Below, in pieces: positions 1 to 9,809 of a stretch of 64,000 nt of DNA. The position numbers and the translations under genes were made by a program. The notes beneath the pieces are model-generated. The model was not told the origin of the DNA and did no database searches. It worked only from the letters and a program-made list of their open reading frames with translations. The DNA is taken from positions 310,001 through 374,000 of the forward strand of contig CAWJAJ010000017.1 in assembly GCA_963840805.1 (NCBI GenBank), given 5' to 3'. Numbering within the stretch: position 1 is the first letter of the stretch; the number at the start of each line of letters is the position of its first letter. The DNA is from CADEEN01 sp963840805 (GTDB lineage Bacteria > Pseudomonadota > Gammaproteobacteria > Burkholderiales > Burkholderiaceae_C).

Positions 1-254
1 AACGCCACGACGTCGTCGGCGAAGTCGGCGGGCCGGTAGCCACCGGCCGGCTTGTCGCTGCCGCCGTGGCCGCGTTGGGTGAGCGCCATCACATGCAGGT
101 CGGCCGGCAGGTGCGGCAGCACCGGCTCGAACGAGCGCCAGGAGTCGGTGACACCGTGCAGCGCGACGACCGGGGTGCCGGTGCGATCGCCCTGTTCGGC
201 GAACTCGAGCCGCACTCGGCCGGGAAGCCGGATCTGGCGAAGGGTGGTCTTCAT
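1..254 (-). CDS. alpha/beta hydrolase, N-terminal part only
   Basis: The reading frame starts at an ATG at 254 and runs off the left edge, giving 84 residues. It opens with a short beta-strand region followed by VVALHGVTDSWRSF, the HG oxyanion-loop motif of alpha/beta hydrolases, and then LTQRGHGGSDKP, the usual strand and turn before the lid. The nucleophile elbow would lie beyond the edge, so the substrate cannot be guessed. Its ATG overlaps the TGA of the upstream desaturase gene (ATGA), so the two are probably translated together. The fold call is firm; the function is open. Confidence 0.75.
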   Translation of the reverse strand, partial: MKTTLRQIRLPGRVRLEFAEQGDRTGTPVVALHGVTDSWRSFEPVLPHLPADLHVMALTQRGHGGSDKPAGGYRPADFADDVVA

Positions 255-1027
255 CCTGGGGTCCTCATCGGTGGGTGGAGGTTGGGGCGCGACACGTCGC
301 GGGCGAGCAGCATGTCAATCACGCGGGCCGAGGCGCCGTCCCAGAAGCCAGTCGCATGCTCGAAGCGGCGCGGGTTCTCGAAAGTGCCGAAGAGCAGGTC
401 GATCAAGGGCAGGTCGGCGTAGTTCTTCGCGTGGATGCCGCGAGCATGGTGGACCGTGTGGCTCTCCGGGCGCTGCACGACGTAGCCCAGCCAGTGCGGC
501 GTGCGCAGGTTGGCGTGCTGGAAGATGGCCAAGAAGGTGATCACGAGGATCGTCGTCGTCGCGGCCGCCGGTGGCAGGCCGAGCAGCGTGAGCGCCACGC
601 TCGGCACCAGCGTCCAGCCGACGATGTCGAGCGGGCTGAACCAGAACGCGCCGTAGACGTCGAGCCGCTCGGCGCTGTGGTGCATCTGGTGCGAGACCCT
701 GAACCAGGCGTCGACGCTGTGCATGCCGCGATGGTAGGCATAGGCGAACAGCTCGTAGACGAGCAGGCCGAGCGCGGCGGCGGCCCATGTGGGCCAGCCG
801 GACAGGTCGAAGACCTGCAGCGGCGCCAGCGCGTCGGCCCAGAGCAGCGGCAGGTAGGACGACAGCAGGATGTAGCCGGCGAACACGGCCAGCGCGCGTG
901 CCTGCCAGCCGCGCATGCGCGGCAGCGGGCGGCCCGGGAAGACGCGTTCGGCGATCGCCAGCGCAGCGAACATCGCGAGCATCGCCAGGGTGATCGGATC
1001 GAGCAGGATCTCAAGAGGGGTCGGCAT
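251..1027 (-). CDS. sterol desaturase / fatty acid hydroxylase family membrane protein
   Basis: This 258-residue protein carries the histidine clusters of the membrane di-iron hydroxylase family: HRGMH, HQMHHSAE, a later HANLRTPHW stretch and HTVHHARGIH near the C-terminus. These should bind the di-iron centre that activates oxygen for C-H oxidation of a lipid. Hydrophobic segments near the start (LDPITLAMLAMFAALAI) and in the middle fit an inner-membrane enzyme. I chose the ATG at 1027 because a CGGAG ribosome site precedes it; a frame extension to 1249 has no family match. It is translationally coupled to the downstream hydrolase. The lipid substrate is unknown. Confidence 0.85.
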   Translation of the reverse strand: MPTPLEILLDPITLAMLAMFAALAIAERVFPGRPLPRMRGWQARALAVFAGYILLSSYLPLLWADALAPLQVFDLSGWPTWAAAALGLLVYELFAYAYHRGMHSVDAWFRVSHQMHHSAERLDVYGAFWFSPLDIVGWTLVPSVALTLLGLPPAAATTTILVITFLAIFQHANLRTPHWLGYVVQRPESHTVHHARGIHAKNYADLPLIDLLFGTFENPRRFEHATGFWDGASARVIDMLLARDVSRPNLHPPMRTPG

Positions 1028-1153
1028 GGGAATGCTCCGGTGGGAGGTCGGATGAGGAAGGGCTCGAGTGCCGCCAGTGTGCTGACGCAAGGGCTCCACG
1101 GACAGCGGCGTTTCGGCAAGAATCCGTCCGTTCCTGCCACGCGGAAGGAAGCC

Positions 1154-2203
1154 ATGACGACCCGACCGATCACTGTGGCATTGCTCGCGATGCCCAAGGT
1201 CACCGCCGCGACGCTGTACGGTTTCCACGACCTGTTCGCCGGTGTGCACCGAGACTGGTCAGATGGTTCACGGAGGCCATGCCGAGTCGCCGTTCCGGCC
1301 GATGGTCGTCAGCCGCGACGGCCAGCCGGTCGAGGGCGCGAACGGCGTGCGCATCGTCCCGCAAGCGTCATTCGATGCCTGCCACGCCCGACGTGGTGTG
1401 CGTGACCGACATCGCGGTGCCGCCCGGCGAGCCGCTCGGTGGGCGCCTACGACGCCGAGATCGACTGGCTGCGCGCGCGCCACGCGCAGGGCGCGATCCT
1501 CGCGTCGTCATGCTCGGGGGCGGTGCTGCTCGCGCGCACCGGTCTGCTCGAAGGGCTGGACGCCACGTCGCACTGGGCCTATTGCGACGTGCTCCAGCGC
1601 GACTATCCCGGGCACGCGCTGGCTTCCGGAACGCGGCCTGCTCGTCGCCGGAGCGCGGGCAGCGCATCGTGATGGCCGGCAGCGGCATCGCTTGGCACCA
1701 GCTGGTGATGGCGCTGATCAGCCGCTTCGCCGGCGCCGAGGCGGCGATGCAGGTGGCCCGCATCAACCTGATCGACTGGGCCGCGACCAGCCCGATCGCC
1801 TACGCATCGCTGCGCCATGGTGCGCAATCCGGACGACGCGGCGGTGGCCGCTGCGCAGGCCTGGGCCGCACAGAACTACCAGCACGAGGCGCCGGTGGCG
1901 CAGATGGTCGAGGTTGCGGGGCTCGCCGAGCGCACTTTCAAGCGCCGCTTCCTGCAGGCCACCGGCATGGGCCCGCTCGACTACGTGCACCACCTGCGGC
2001 TGGAAGAGGCCAAGCAGATGCTCGAGTCGGGCGACGCGTCGATCGAGGCGATCGCGTTCGAGGTGGGCTATCGCGACGCGAGCTTCTTCAACCGGCTCTT
2101 CCGCCGCAAGGTGATGATGTCGCCGACGCAGTACCGGCGTCGATTCGGCGGGCTGAAATCGCGGCTGCGCGAGGCCGGCAGCGCCATCGGGTGCTCCTCA
2201 TGA
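1154..2203 (+). CDS. GlxA-type AraC-family transcriptional regulator, frameshifted
   Basis: The ATG at 1154 follows a GGAAGGA ribosome site. Pieces in different frames together give the standard layout of GlxA regulators: an N-terminal DJ-1/PfpI-like domain (MTTRPITVALLAMPKVTAAT, then ASSCSGAVLLARTGLL with the cysteine of the nucleophile elbow) and a C-terminal AraC double helix-turn-helix (from about 1817; LRLEEAKQMLESGDASIEAI, VGYRDASFFNRLFRR). Frames change near 1260, 1370, 1438, 1640 and 1815. The total length matches the family at about 340 residues, so I read it as one gene with sequence errors. It is divergent from the desaturase gene and could regulate it; the ligand is unknown. Confidence 0.75.
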
Positions 2204-2426
2204 AGCCGCCGTGAGCCGTGCCTGCGGCGAGCGTCGAGGCCCTCATCGGTCGGCAAACTGTCGAAGCCTTCTGGCCCGTGCACGCCGACCGTGGCGACTG
2301 CGGAACTCACCGGCATACCCAGGCCCGGGAGTTGGTCGGCGTTCGCGGCAAGCCGTGCCGCGGCATCCTTCGGGCAGCCCGTCAGCCGTCGGTCATGACC
2401 GGCAGTTCCTGGCCGATTGCAGACCG

Positions 2427-2446
2427 CTCGATCTTGTTCGATCGAG
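2427..2446. terminator. weak hairpin in the 285-bp gap between convergent genes
   Basis: A 7-bp stem (CTCGATC/GATCGAG) with a 6-nt loop lies between the end of the GlxA-type gene (2203) and the end of the dehydrogenase gene (2491). It could serve as a bidirectional terminator, but there is no T-tract and the stem is short. I see no gene or other feature in 2204-2488. Confidence 0.25.
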
Positions 2447-2488
2447 TGCGAATCGGTCGATGCCGGGCGCCGACAAAACGCTCGCGCA

Positions 2489-5400
2489 TCAGCCGGCGAG
2501 GTGTTCGGCCAGCACCCGCGCCACATGCAGCGCCTCGCGGCCGGCGCCGTCGGCGATCTGGTGCCGGCAGCTCGTGCCGTCGGCGACGATCAGCGCGTCG
2601 GGCTGCGCGCGCACCGCCGGCAGCAGGCTGAGTTCGGCCATCTGCATCGACACCGCGTGGTGGGCCGGCCTCGTAGCCGAAGCTGCCGGCCATGCCGCAG
2701 CACGAGCTTTCGATCAGCGTCGGCTTCGCGCCGGGAATCAGCCGCAGCACCTCGAGCAGCGGCGGCACGGCGCCGAAGGCCTTCTGGTGGCAGTGGCCGT
2801 GCACCAGGATCGGCCGGCGGGCCGGGCGCAGCGCCGGCTGGAAGCGGCCCGGCCCTGGCTTCGCGCGCGAGGAACTCCTCGAACAGCAGCGCCTGGCCGG
2901 CGACGGTCTGGGCGTCGGCGCCCAGGCCCATCGCCAGCATCTCGTCGCGCAGCGTCAGCAGGCACGACGGCTCCAGGCCGACGATGGCGATGCCGCGCTG
3001 CGCCAGCGGCAGCAGCGCAGCGACCAGCTGCCGCGCGCGCGCCTTGGCCTCGTCGGCCATGCCGGCGGCCAGGTAGGTGCGGCCGCAGCACAGGTGCTCG
3101 CCCGTGCACGCTGCGCGCCGCGTGCACCGCGTAGCCGGCCGCCTGCAGCACGCGCACCGCGGCGATGGCGTTCTCGCTCTCGAAGTGGCCGTTGAAGGTG
3201 TCGACGAACAGCACCACCGGCTTGGCGGCTTCCAGCAGCTCGGTGCGGCTGGCGAGTCGCAATGACGGCGCCGCGCGCCAGAAGGTGTCGCGCCGCAAGC
3301 GCGGCAGCGCGCGCTGCGGCCGACAGGCCGAGCCAGCGCTCGCTCAAGCGCCGAGCAAGGGCACGCGGTCGCGCAGGTTGAACAGCCCAGGCAGCCGGCT
3401 GGCCAGCGGCGCATAGGCGGGCAGGTGCGCGACCAGGCGTTGCTTGAGCGACAGGCCGTGGCGCAGCCGGCGTTGTGCCAGCACCTCGATCTTCATCTTG
3501 GCCATGTCGACGCCGGTCGGGCAGTCGCGCTTGCAGCCCTTGCAGCCGACGCACAGGTCCAGCGCCTCGTGCACCGCGTCGCCGTTCAGCGCGTCGGCGC
3601 CGAGCTGGCCCGACAGCGCCAGGCGCAGCGTGTTGGCGCGCCCGCGCGTCAGGTGCTGCTCGTCGCGCGTGACGCGGTAGCTCGGGCACATCGTGCCGGC
3701 GTCGAACTTGCGGCAGTGGCCGTTGTTGTTGCACATCTCGACGGCCTTGGCCAGGCCGCCGGTGCTGTCGCCGCCGCTGCCGGGCGCGGTGGTGGCTTCG
3801 GTCGCCGGATCGTTCTGCACGTTCCACGCCGACCAGTCGAGCACCGGCGTCAGCGCGATCGTCCGGTAGCCGGGCGCGAAGCGGAACAGCGCGGCGTCGT
3901 CCATCTTCGGCGGGTCGATGATCTTGCCCGGGTTGATCAGGTTGGCCGGGTCGAGCTTGCTGCTTGATGGCGCGAAACGCGGCGTTGATGCTGCGGGCCG
4001 AACTGCCACTCGATCCACTCGCCGCGGCACAGGCCGTCGCCATGCTCGCCGCTGTAGGCGCCCTTGAACTTGCGCACCAGCGCGGCGGCCTCGTCGGCGA
4101 TCGCGCGCATCTTCGTGGCACCGTCGCGCCGCATGTCGAGGATCGGCCGCACGTGCAGCGTGCCGACCGACGCGTGCGCGTACCAGGTGCCGCGCGTGCC
4201 GTGCCGCGCGAACACCTCGGTCAGCGCATCGGTGTACTCGGCCAGGTGCTCGAGCGGCACGGCGCAGTCCTCGATGAAGCTGACCGGCTTGCCGTCGCCC
4301 TTCAGGCTCATCATGATGTTCAGGCCGGCCTTGCGCACTTCCCACAGCGCCTTCTGCGGCGCGTCGTCGGGCATCTCGACCACGCTGCCGGGCAGGCCGA
4401 GGTCGCCCATCAGCTCGACCAGCGCGCGCAGCTGGCCGCAGCAGCGCGCCTTGTCGTCGCCGCTGAACTCGACCAGCAGGATCGCCTCGGGCTGCGCCGA
4501 TCAGCGCCGCCTCGATCGTCGGCCGGAACGCCGGGTTGGCGCGCGACAGCTCGATCATCGTGCGGTCGACCAGCTCCACCGCGGTCGGGCCGAGCTTGAC
4601 GATGTGCTGCGCCGCGTCCATCGCGGCGTGGAAGGTCGGGAAGTTGACGACGCCCAGCACCTTGGCGCGCGGCAGCGGCGCGAGCTGCAGCGTCAGGCTG
4701 CGCGTGAACGCCAGCGTGCCCTCGGCGCCGACCAGCAGGTGCGCCAGGTTGACGCTGCCGTCGGCGGTGTAGGGCCGCTCGCTCTGCGGGTGGAAGATGT
4801 CGAGGTTGTAGCCGGCCACGCGGCGCATCACCTTCGGCCAGCGCGCCTCGATCTCGGCGCGCTGCTGCTCGGCCAGGCCGCGCACGAAGTCGGCGATCTC
4901 GCGTTCGGCCGGGCCCAGCGCCGCGAGCGGCCCGAACGACAGCAGCCGGCCGTCGGCCAGCCAGGCCTCGATGCCGGCCACGTTGTGCACCATGTTGCCG
5001 TAGGCGATGCTGCGGCTGCCGCAGGAGTTGTTGCCGGCCATGCCGCCGAGCGTGGCCTGCGCGCTGGTCGACACGTCGACCGGGTACCACAGGCCGTGCG
5101 GCTTCAGCTGCGCGTTCAGGTGGTCGAGCACGATGCCGGGCTCGACCTCGACCGTCAGCGCGTCCTCGTCGAAGCCGAGCACGTTGCGCAGGTGCTTGCT
5201 GGTGTCGATGACCAGCGCCGCGCCCGTGGTCTGGCCGCACTGCGAGGTGCCGCCGCCGCGCGGCAGCAGCGGCACGCGCAGGTCGCGCGCGATGTCGATC
5301 GCGATGGCCACGTCGCGCGCCGTGCTGCGGCACGAACACGCCGACCGGCATGATCTGGTAGATCGACGCGTCGGTGGCATAGCGGCCGCGCGAGGCGGCA

Positions 5401-5494
5401 TCGAACAGCACCTCGCCTTCGGTTTCGCGCGCCAGGCGCCGCGCGAGGTCGGCGAACTCGGGCGTCAGCGCCGCGCGGCATGCGGCGCGTTCAT
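2489..5494 (-). CDS. FAD-linked D-2-hydroxyacid dehydrogenase with Fe-S and CCG domains (YdiJ-like), frameshifted
   Basis: Assembled across frames this is about 1000 residues, the usual size of the large FAD/Fe-S 2-hydroxyacid dehydrogenases. The domain order is clear: an N-terminal FAD_binding_4 domain (LLPRGGGTSQCGQTTG, later LGGMAGNNSCGSRSIAYGN), an FAD oxidase C-terminal domain ending DPANLINPGKI, a ferredoxin-like pair of clusters (CVGCKGCKRDCP), and a cysteine-rich CCG domain (HGHCHQKAFG, SSCCGMAGSFGYEA). Such enzymes oxidise D-lactate, D-2-hydroxyglutarate or similar acids and pass electrons to the quinone pool. Frames change near 5475, 5325, 4495, 3970, 3350, 3320, 3110, 2850 and 2665. 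The ATG at 5494 overlaps the TGA of the upstream GntR gene in the expected frame. The exact substrate is not deducible. Confidence 0.85.
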
Positions 5495-6189
5495 GCCGTT
5501 GCGCCTTCGCGCCGGCGCCGAGGCTGGCCGTCGCGTCATCTGCTCGAGCACCGCGTCGCGCTTGTGCAGCAGGTGCGCGATCATCAGCGCGCGCAGCGCC
5601 GCCGCGTCGCGCGCGGCCAGCAGCTCGACCATCCGCTCGTGTTCCTGCACCGCGCGCTTCCACTTCGCCTCGTCGAGGTTGGAGCGAAAGCGCAGCGCCT
5701 GCAGCCGCGCGTTGACGTTGGCCCAGGTCTGCGTCAGCACCGGGTTGCGCGGCGGCCGCGTTGATGTGGCGTGTGGATCAGCGCGTTGAGCCGGTAGTAG
5801 GTCGACAGGTCGCGGCGCGTGAAGGCCGCCAGCATCTCGTAGTGCAGCGCGCGGATCTCGGCCAGTTCGGCCTCGCTGATGCGCTGCGCCGCCAGCTCGC
5901 CCGACTGGCCTTCCAGCCCGGCGATGACCTCGAAGGTGTCGGCCACGTCCTGCTCCGACAACTGCGCGACCACCGCGCCGCGGTTGGGCAGCAGCTCGAC
6001 CAGGCCTTCGGCGGCCAGCATCTTGATGGCCTCGCGCAGCGGCGTGCGCGAGACCTGCAGCAACTCGCTCAGCTCGCGCTCGTTGAGCTTGGCGCCGGGC
6101 GCGAGGTGGCCTTCGACGATGCGCTGGCGCAGCCGCACCGCGACCTCCTGGTGCAGCACCTGGCGCGGGATCGAGATGATTTCAGCCAT
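5491..6189 (-). CDS. GntR/FadR-type regulator with FCD domain, frameshifted near the C-terminus
   Basis: The ATG at 6189 starts an N-terminal winged helix (LRQRIVEGHLAPGAKLNERE, then LLQVSRTPLREAIKMLAAEG), followed by the helical FCD ligand-binding domain. Frames change near 5755 and 5525; in the rebuilt frame the protein ends at a TGA (5491-5493) that overlaps the start of the dehydrogenase, so the two form one operon. FCD regulators sense small organic acids, which fits a gene next to a hydroxyacid dehydrogenase. Two identical TTTGTATGCAAA sites in the divergent intergenic region are its likely operators. Confidence 0.85.
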
Positions 6190-6202
6190 CGCGGCCAGTT
6201 GG

Positions 6203-6283
6203 TTTGTATGCAAAATGAACCGCGGTCGACAGGCAGGACTATATGGGCAACACCGCCTTGACAAATGCATTTTGTATGCAAAA
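6203..6283. promoter_or_regulatory. paired operator sites for the divergent GntR regulator
   Basis: The dodecamer TTTGTATGCAAA occurs at 6203-6214 and again at 6271-6282, 68 bp apart (about 6.5 helical turns). It is an imperfect palindrome of the A/T-flanked, GT-to-GC-centred type bound by FadR-like proteins and stands out in this GC-rich DNA. The second copy lies just downstream of TTGACA (6258-6263), a good -35 for the aminotransferase, so binding there would block that promoter; the matching -10 is poor. The first copy lies 14 bp from the regulator's own start, suggesting autoregulation. Confidence 0.7.
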
Positions 6284-6308
6284 CTGCCGCTCGCAAGGAG
6301 AACTCACG

Positions 6309-7551
6309 ATGAACCTCGAACCAGCATCCCAGCGGCCGCCACTTCCTGCAGATCCCGGGCCCGAGCCCGGTGCCCGACCGCATCCTGCGCGCGATGAGCC
6401 TGCCGACCATCGACCACCGCGGGCCCGAGTTCGGCGCGCTCGGGCTGAAGGTGCTGGCCGGCATGCAGCACATCTTCCAGACCCGCCATCCGGTGGTCAT
6501 CTACCCGGCCTCGGGCACCGGCGCCTGGGAAGCGGCGCTGGTCAACACGCTGTCGCCCGGCGACGCGGTGCTGATGTACGAGACCGGCCACTTCGCCACG
6601 CTGTGGCAGAAGATGGCCGCGCGGCTGGGCCTCGAAGCCCGAGTTCCTGGCGCTGCCCGGCACTGATGCGGCCGGGGCTGCCCAACAGCTGGCGCCGCGG
6701 CGTGCAGGCCGACCTGATCGAGCAGCGCCTGCGCGCCGACACGCGGCCACGCCATCAAGGCCGTGTGCGTGGTGCACAACGAGACCTCGACCGGCGTCAC
6801 TCGCGACATCGCCGCGGTGCGCCGCGCGATCGACGCCGCCGGCCACCCGGCGCTGCTGATGGTCGACACCATCTCGGGCCTGGCCAGCGCCGACTACCGG
6901 CACGACGAATGGGGCGTCGACGTCACCGTCAGCGGCTCGCAGAAGGGCCTGATGCTGCCGCCGGGCATCAGCTTCAACGCGCTGTCGCCGAAGGCCCTCG
7001 AGGCCAGCAAGACGGCGCGGCTGCCGAAGGCATTCTGGGCCTGGGACGAGATCGTCGAGATGAACAAGAGCGGCTACTGGCCCTACACGCCCAACACCAA
7101 CCTGCTGTACGGCCTCACCGAGGCGCTGGACATGCTGCTGGAAGCAGGGCCTGCCGCAACGTCTTCGCGCGCCACCAGCGCTGGGCCGAGGGCGTGCGCG
7201 CCGCGGTGCGCGCCTGGGGCCTGGAGATCCAGTGCGCCGATGCCGCGGTCTATTCGCCGGTGCTGACCGGCGTGATGCATGCCCGCCGGCGTCGACGCCG
7301 ACGCGTGCGCGCGCACGATCCACGAGCGCTTCGACCTGTCGCTGGGCACCGGCCTGGGCAAGGTGAAGGGCCGCATGTTCCGCATCGGCCACCTCGGCGA
7401 CAGCAACGACCTCACGCTGATGGCCACGCTGGCCGGCTGCGAGATGGGCCTGAAGCTCGGCGGCGTCACGCTGGCCGGCAGCGGCGTGCAGGCGGCGATG
7501 GACTACTTCGCTTCGCACCCGCAGGCCGCCGCGATGGCAGCCAACGCCTGA
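6309..7551 (+). CDS. class V aminotransferase, alanine-glyoxylate / serine-pyruvate type, frameshifted
   Basis: The ATG at 6309 follows AAGGAGA. The rebuilt protein (about 410 residues) has the family order: GPSPVPDRILRAMSLPTIDH at the N-terminus, YPASGTGAWEAALVNTLSPG, VCVVHNETSTGVTRDI, the aspartate in MVDTISGLAS, and SGSQKGLMLPPG carrying the lysine that binds pyridoxal phosphate. The C-terminal domain contains FRIGHLGDSNDLTLMATLAG. Such enzymes transfer the amino group of alanine or serine to glyoxylate or another 2-oxo acid, the kind of product the divergent dehydrogenase would make. Frames change near 6335, 6640, 6750, 7150 and 7280. It leads a probable operon with the Bug receptor and hydratase downstream. 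Confidence 0.85.
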
Positions 7552-7575
7552 CCAGACACCTCCAGGAGACCCTCG

Positions 7576-8558
7576 ATGCAACGACGTTCCTTCATGCGCT
7601 TCAGCGGCGCTGCGGCCGCCACGCTGGCCGATGCCCGCCGTGCGCGCGCAGCAATGGCCCTACGGCCCGGTGCGCATCATCGTCGGCTTTCCGCCGGGCG
7701 GCGGCACCGACGCGCTGGCGCGCGTGGTCGGCCAGAAGCTGACCGCGATGTGGGACCAGCAGGTCGTGGTCGAGAACAAGGCCGGCGTGGCCGGCGTGCT
7801 GGCCGCCGACTACGTGGCGCAGCAGCCGAGCGACGGCAGCACGCTGCTGATGGCGCACATCAACAGCCACGCCCTCGCGCCCAGCCTGCAGCCGAAGCTG
7901 AGCTACGACGTCGAGCGCGACTTCGTGCCCATCGTGCTGGTCGGCGTGACGCCCAACCTGCTGATCGCGCAACCCGAACGCAGCCGGCCAAGACGGTGAA
8001 GGACATCGTCGCGCTGTGCAAGGCCAAGCCCGGCCAGGTCAGCTTCGGCTCGGCCGGCCACGGCTCGGCCCAGCACCTGGCGCTGGAGATGTTCAAGCTG
8101 CGCGCCAAGGTCGATGCGCTGCACGTGCCCTACAAGGGCAGCGCGCCCGCTGCTCACCGACCTGATCGGCGGCCAGATCCAGTACAGCTTCGAGACCATG
8201 ACCGCCGCCACGCCGCACGTGAAGAGCGGCAAGGTGATCGCCATCGCGCAGACGCGCGCCAAGCGCGCCAAGGGCCACCCGAACGTGCCGACGATGCAGG
8301 AGCAGGGCTTCGCCGGCTTCGAGGCCACCACCTGGTACGGCCTGGTCGGCCCGGGCAAGCTGCCGACGCCGATCGCGCAGAAGATCAACCGCGACGTCAA
8401 CACCGTGCTGGCGATGCCCGACGTGCAGGAGAAGCTCGACACCTACGGCGCCGAGGACGGCGGCGGCTCGGCCGAGAAGTTCGCGCAATTCATCCGCGTC
8501 GGAACAGTTGAAGTGGGCCAAGGTGGTCAAGGAGGCCGGCGTGAAAGGCGAGTCTTGA
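7576..8558 (+). CDS. Bug-family periplasmic receptor (TTT transporter), frameshifted
   Basis: An RR-containing leader (MQRRSFMRFSGAAAA) precedes PVRIIVGFPPGGGTDALAR, the ligand-loop signature of Bug receptors, then VVVENKAGVAG, KPGQVSFGSAGHGSAQHLA, HVPYKGSAP and the C-terminal lobe. These proteins bind carboxylates in the periplasm for a TctAB permease, which is not encoded nearby, so it would be an orphan receptor. Frames change near 7630, 7975, 8145 and 8505; three look like one inserted or lost base. The rebuilt end is a TGA at 8556-8558 that overlaps the next gene's TTG start. It sits 24 bp after the aminotransferase and is probably co-transcribed with it. Confidence 0.85.
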
Positions 8559-9337
8559 GTCCCACGACCGCAGTGCACGACGCGACGACGCTGGCGCAGG
8601 TGCTGGTCGCCGCGCGGCGCCGGCACGCCCAGTTGACGGCCGCAGACTGGGCCCAGGTGCTGCACAGCCCGGCCGAGGCCTATGCCGTGCAGGACGCCGT
8701 GGCGGCCGACCTCGCCTGGTTCCTGCTCGCACCGCCGGGCCACTGGAAATCGGGCGGCGCCTCGCGCGATGCGGTGCTGACGCATGCGCCGCTGCCGCCG
8801 GCCGGCGTGCGTGCGAGCCCGGCACCGTTCGACGACTGGCCGATGCATGGCCGCGCCATCGAGGCGGAAATCGCGCTGCGGCTGGCTGCCGATGTCGGCC
8901 CGGCGCAGGCGGCCGCGCTGCAGCCCGACGCGGTCGACAGCCTGATCGACGCGATGGCCGTGTCGATCGAAGTCTGCGATTCGCGCTGGCGCGAGGGCCC
9001 TGAGGCGCCGGCGCTGTTGCGGCTGGCGGATCTGCAGTCGCATGCCGCGCTGGCGCTCGGCGATTGGGTGCCCTACGCGCGCCGCGACTGGCTGGCGCAA
9101 CGATGCGCCGTGCGCATCGGCGACCGGCCCGCACTGGAGCGCACCGGCACCCACTCGCTGGGCGATCCCGCCTGGCTGCTGCCGCAATGGCTGCGCCACG
9201 CCACGCGCCACGGCGACACCGTGCCGGCAGGCACCGTGGTCACCACCGGCACCTGGGTCGGCATGCTGCCGGCGCAGGCCGGCGACCTGGTGCAGGTCGA
9301 CTTCGCTGGCATCGGCACCGCGTCGCTGCAGCTCTGA
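8555..9337 (+). CDS. 2-keto-4-pentenoate hydratase / MhpD-like protein
   Basis: The 260-residue protein belongs to the hydratase branch of the fumarylacetoacetate hydrolase superfamily. It has the acidic metal-binding stretch GRAIEAEIALRLAADV, SIEVCDSRW, and a C-terminal VPAGTVVTTGTWVGMLPAQA core typical of MhpD. Members hydrate 2-oxo-pent-4-enoates or decarboxylate related 2-oxo acids with a divalent metal. I place the start at a TTG (8555) overlapping the Bug receptor's TGA; a GTG at 8572 is the alternative. The frame is intact, unlike its two upstream partners. The position suggests it processes an acid imported or produced by this operon. Confidence 0.75.
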   Translation: MSPTTAVHDATTLAQVLVAARRRHAQLTAADWAQVLHSPAEAYAVQDAVAADLAWFLLAPPGHWKSGGASRDAVLTHAPLPPAGVRASPAPFDDWPMHGRAIEAEIALRLAADVGPAQAAALQPDAVDSLIDAMAVSIEVCDSRWREGPEAPALLRLADLQSHAALALGDWVPYARRDWLAQRCAVRIGDRPALERTGTHSLGDPAWLLPQWLRHATRHGDTVPAGTVVTTGTWVGMLPAQAGDLVQVDFAGIGTASLQL

Positions 9338-9375
9338 CGCGGGGCACTGCTCGATCGTCGACCGGCTCCGGCTCA

Positions 9376-9809
9376 TACGGAGTTGCGTTCGATCGACAAG
9401 GTCTGGCGTGCGCTGGGTGCGAAGGCTGAGCGCGTGTCGGTGCGGTGTTGTCGCTTGCGGCCGCGTGATGCTTTGCATGCGAGGGCTGGCGCGCGGCGGC
9501 GACCGGGCAGGCTTGGCTGCGCGCCGCCCGATATCGGTGCTCGCCAAGCCTGCCCGGCCACCGCCGTGCCGTCGCAGTGGCATTCCGGCCGTCGAACACC
9601 ACGCGGTCGCTGCGGCCGGGGGTGGGGCCTGCCGGTCGAGCACCGATATCGGGCGGCGCGCAGACCGGCAGGCCCCACCCCCGGCCGTGCGCGGTGAACG
9701 CAGTCGACACCGAAGCAACCCGCCGAAATACTCCGGTCAACGAACCGTCGGCATCGCAGCCACCGCAAGGAGCACGCCGTTCTTTCAGACGATTGAACGC
9801 AAATCCGTA
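9376..9809. repeat. 434-bp double-hairpin element, copy 1
   Basis: This noncoding element is flanked on both sides by TCA (9373-9375 and 9810-9812) and has imperfect terminal inverted repeats of about 20 bp beginning TACGGA and containing TTGCGTTC. Inside are two perfect hairpins: a 15-bp stem (9503-9517 with 9543-9557) and a 24-bp stem (9613-9636 with 9664-9687). The loop of the first (9518-9542) is the exact reverse complement of 25 nt of the second loop (9638-9662), and each contains the palindrome CCGATATCGG. A nearly identical copy in opposite orientation lies at 58913-59347 and a diverged one near 27510-27855. The right TCA is the TGA stop codon of the hydrolase gene. Frames through the element show no protein family. 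Confidence 0.85.

Noticed and set aside
1154..2203. Calling the frameshifted genes pseudogenes
   Set aside because: Breaks are spread over housekeeping genes (fumC, dbpA, pepF) with otherwise perfect motifs and near-normal lengths after removing single bases, which fits sequence error better than decay.
9240..9740. Open frames inside the double-hairpin element
   Set aside because: Both strands of all three copies show frames, but they consist of translated inverted repeats, differ between copies and resemble no protein.
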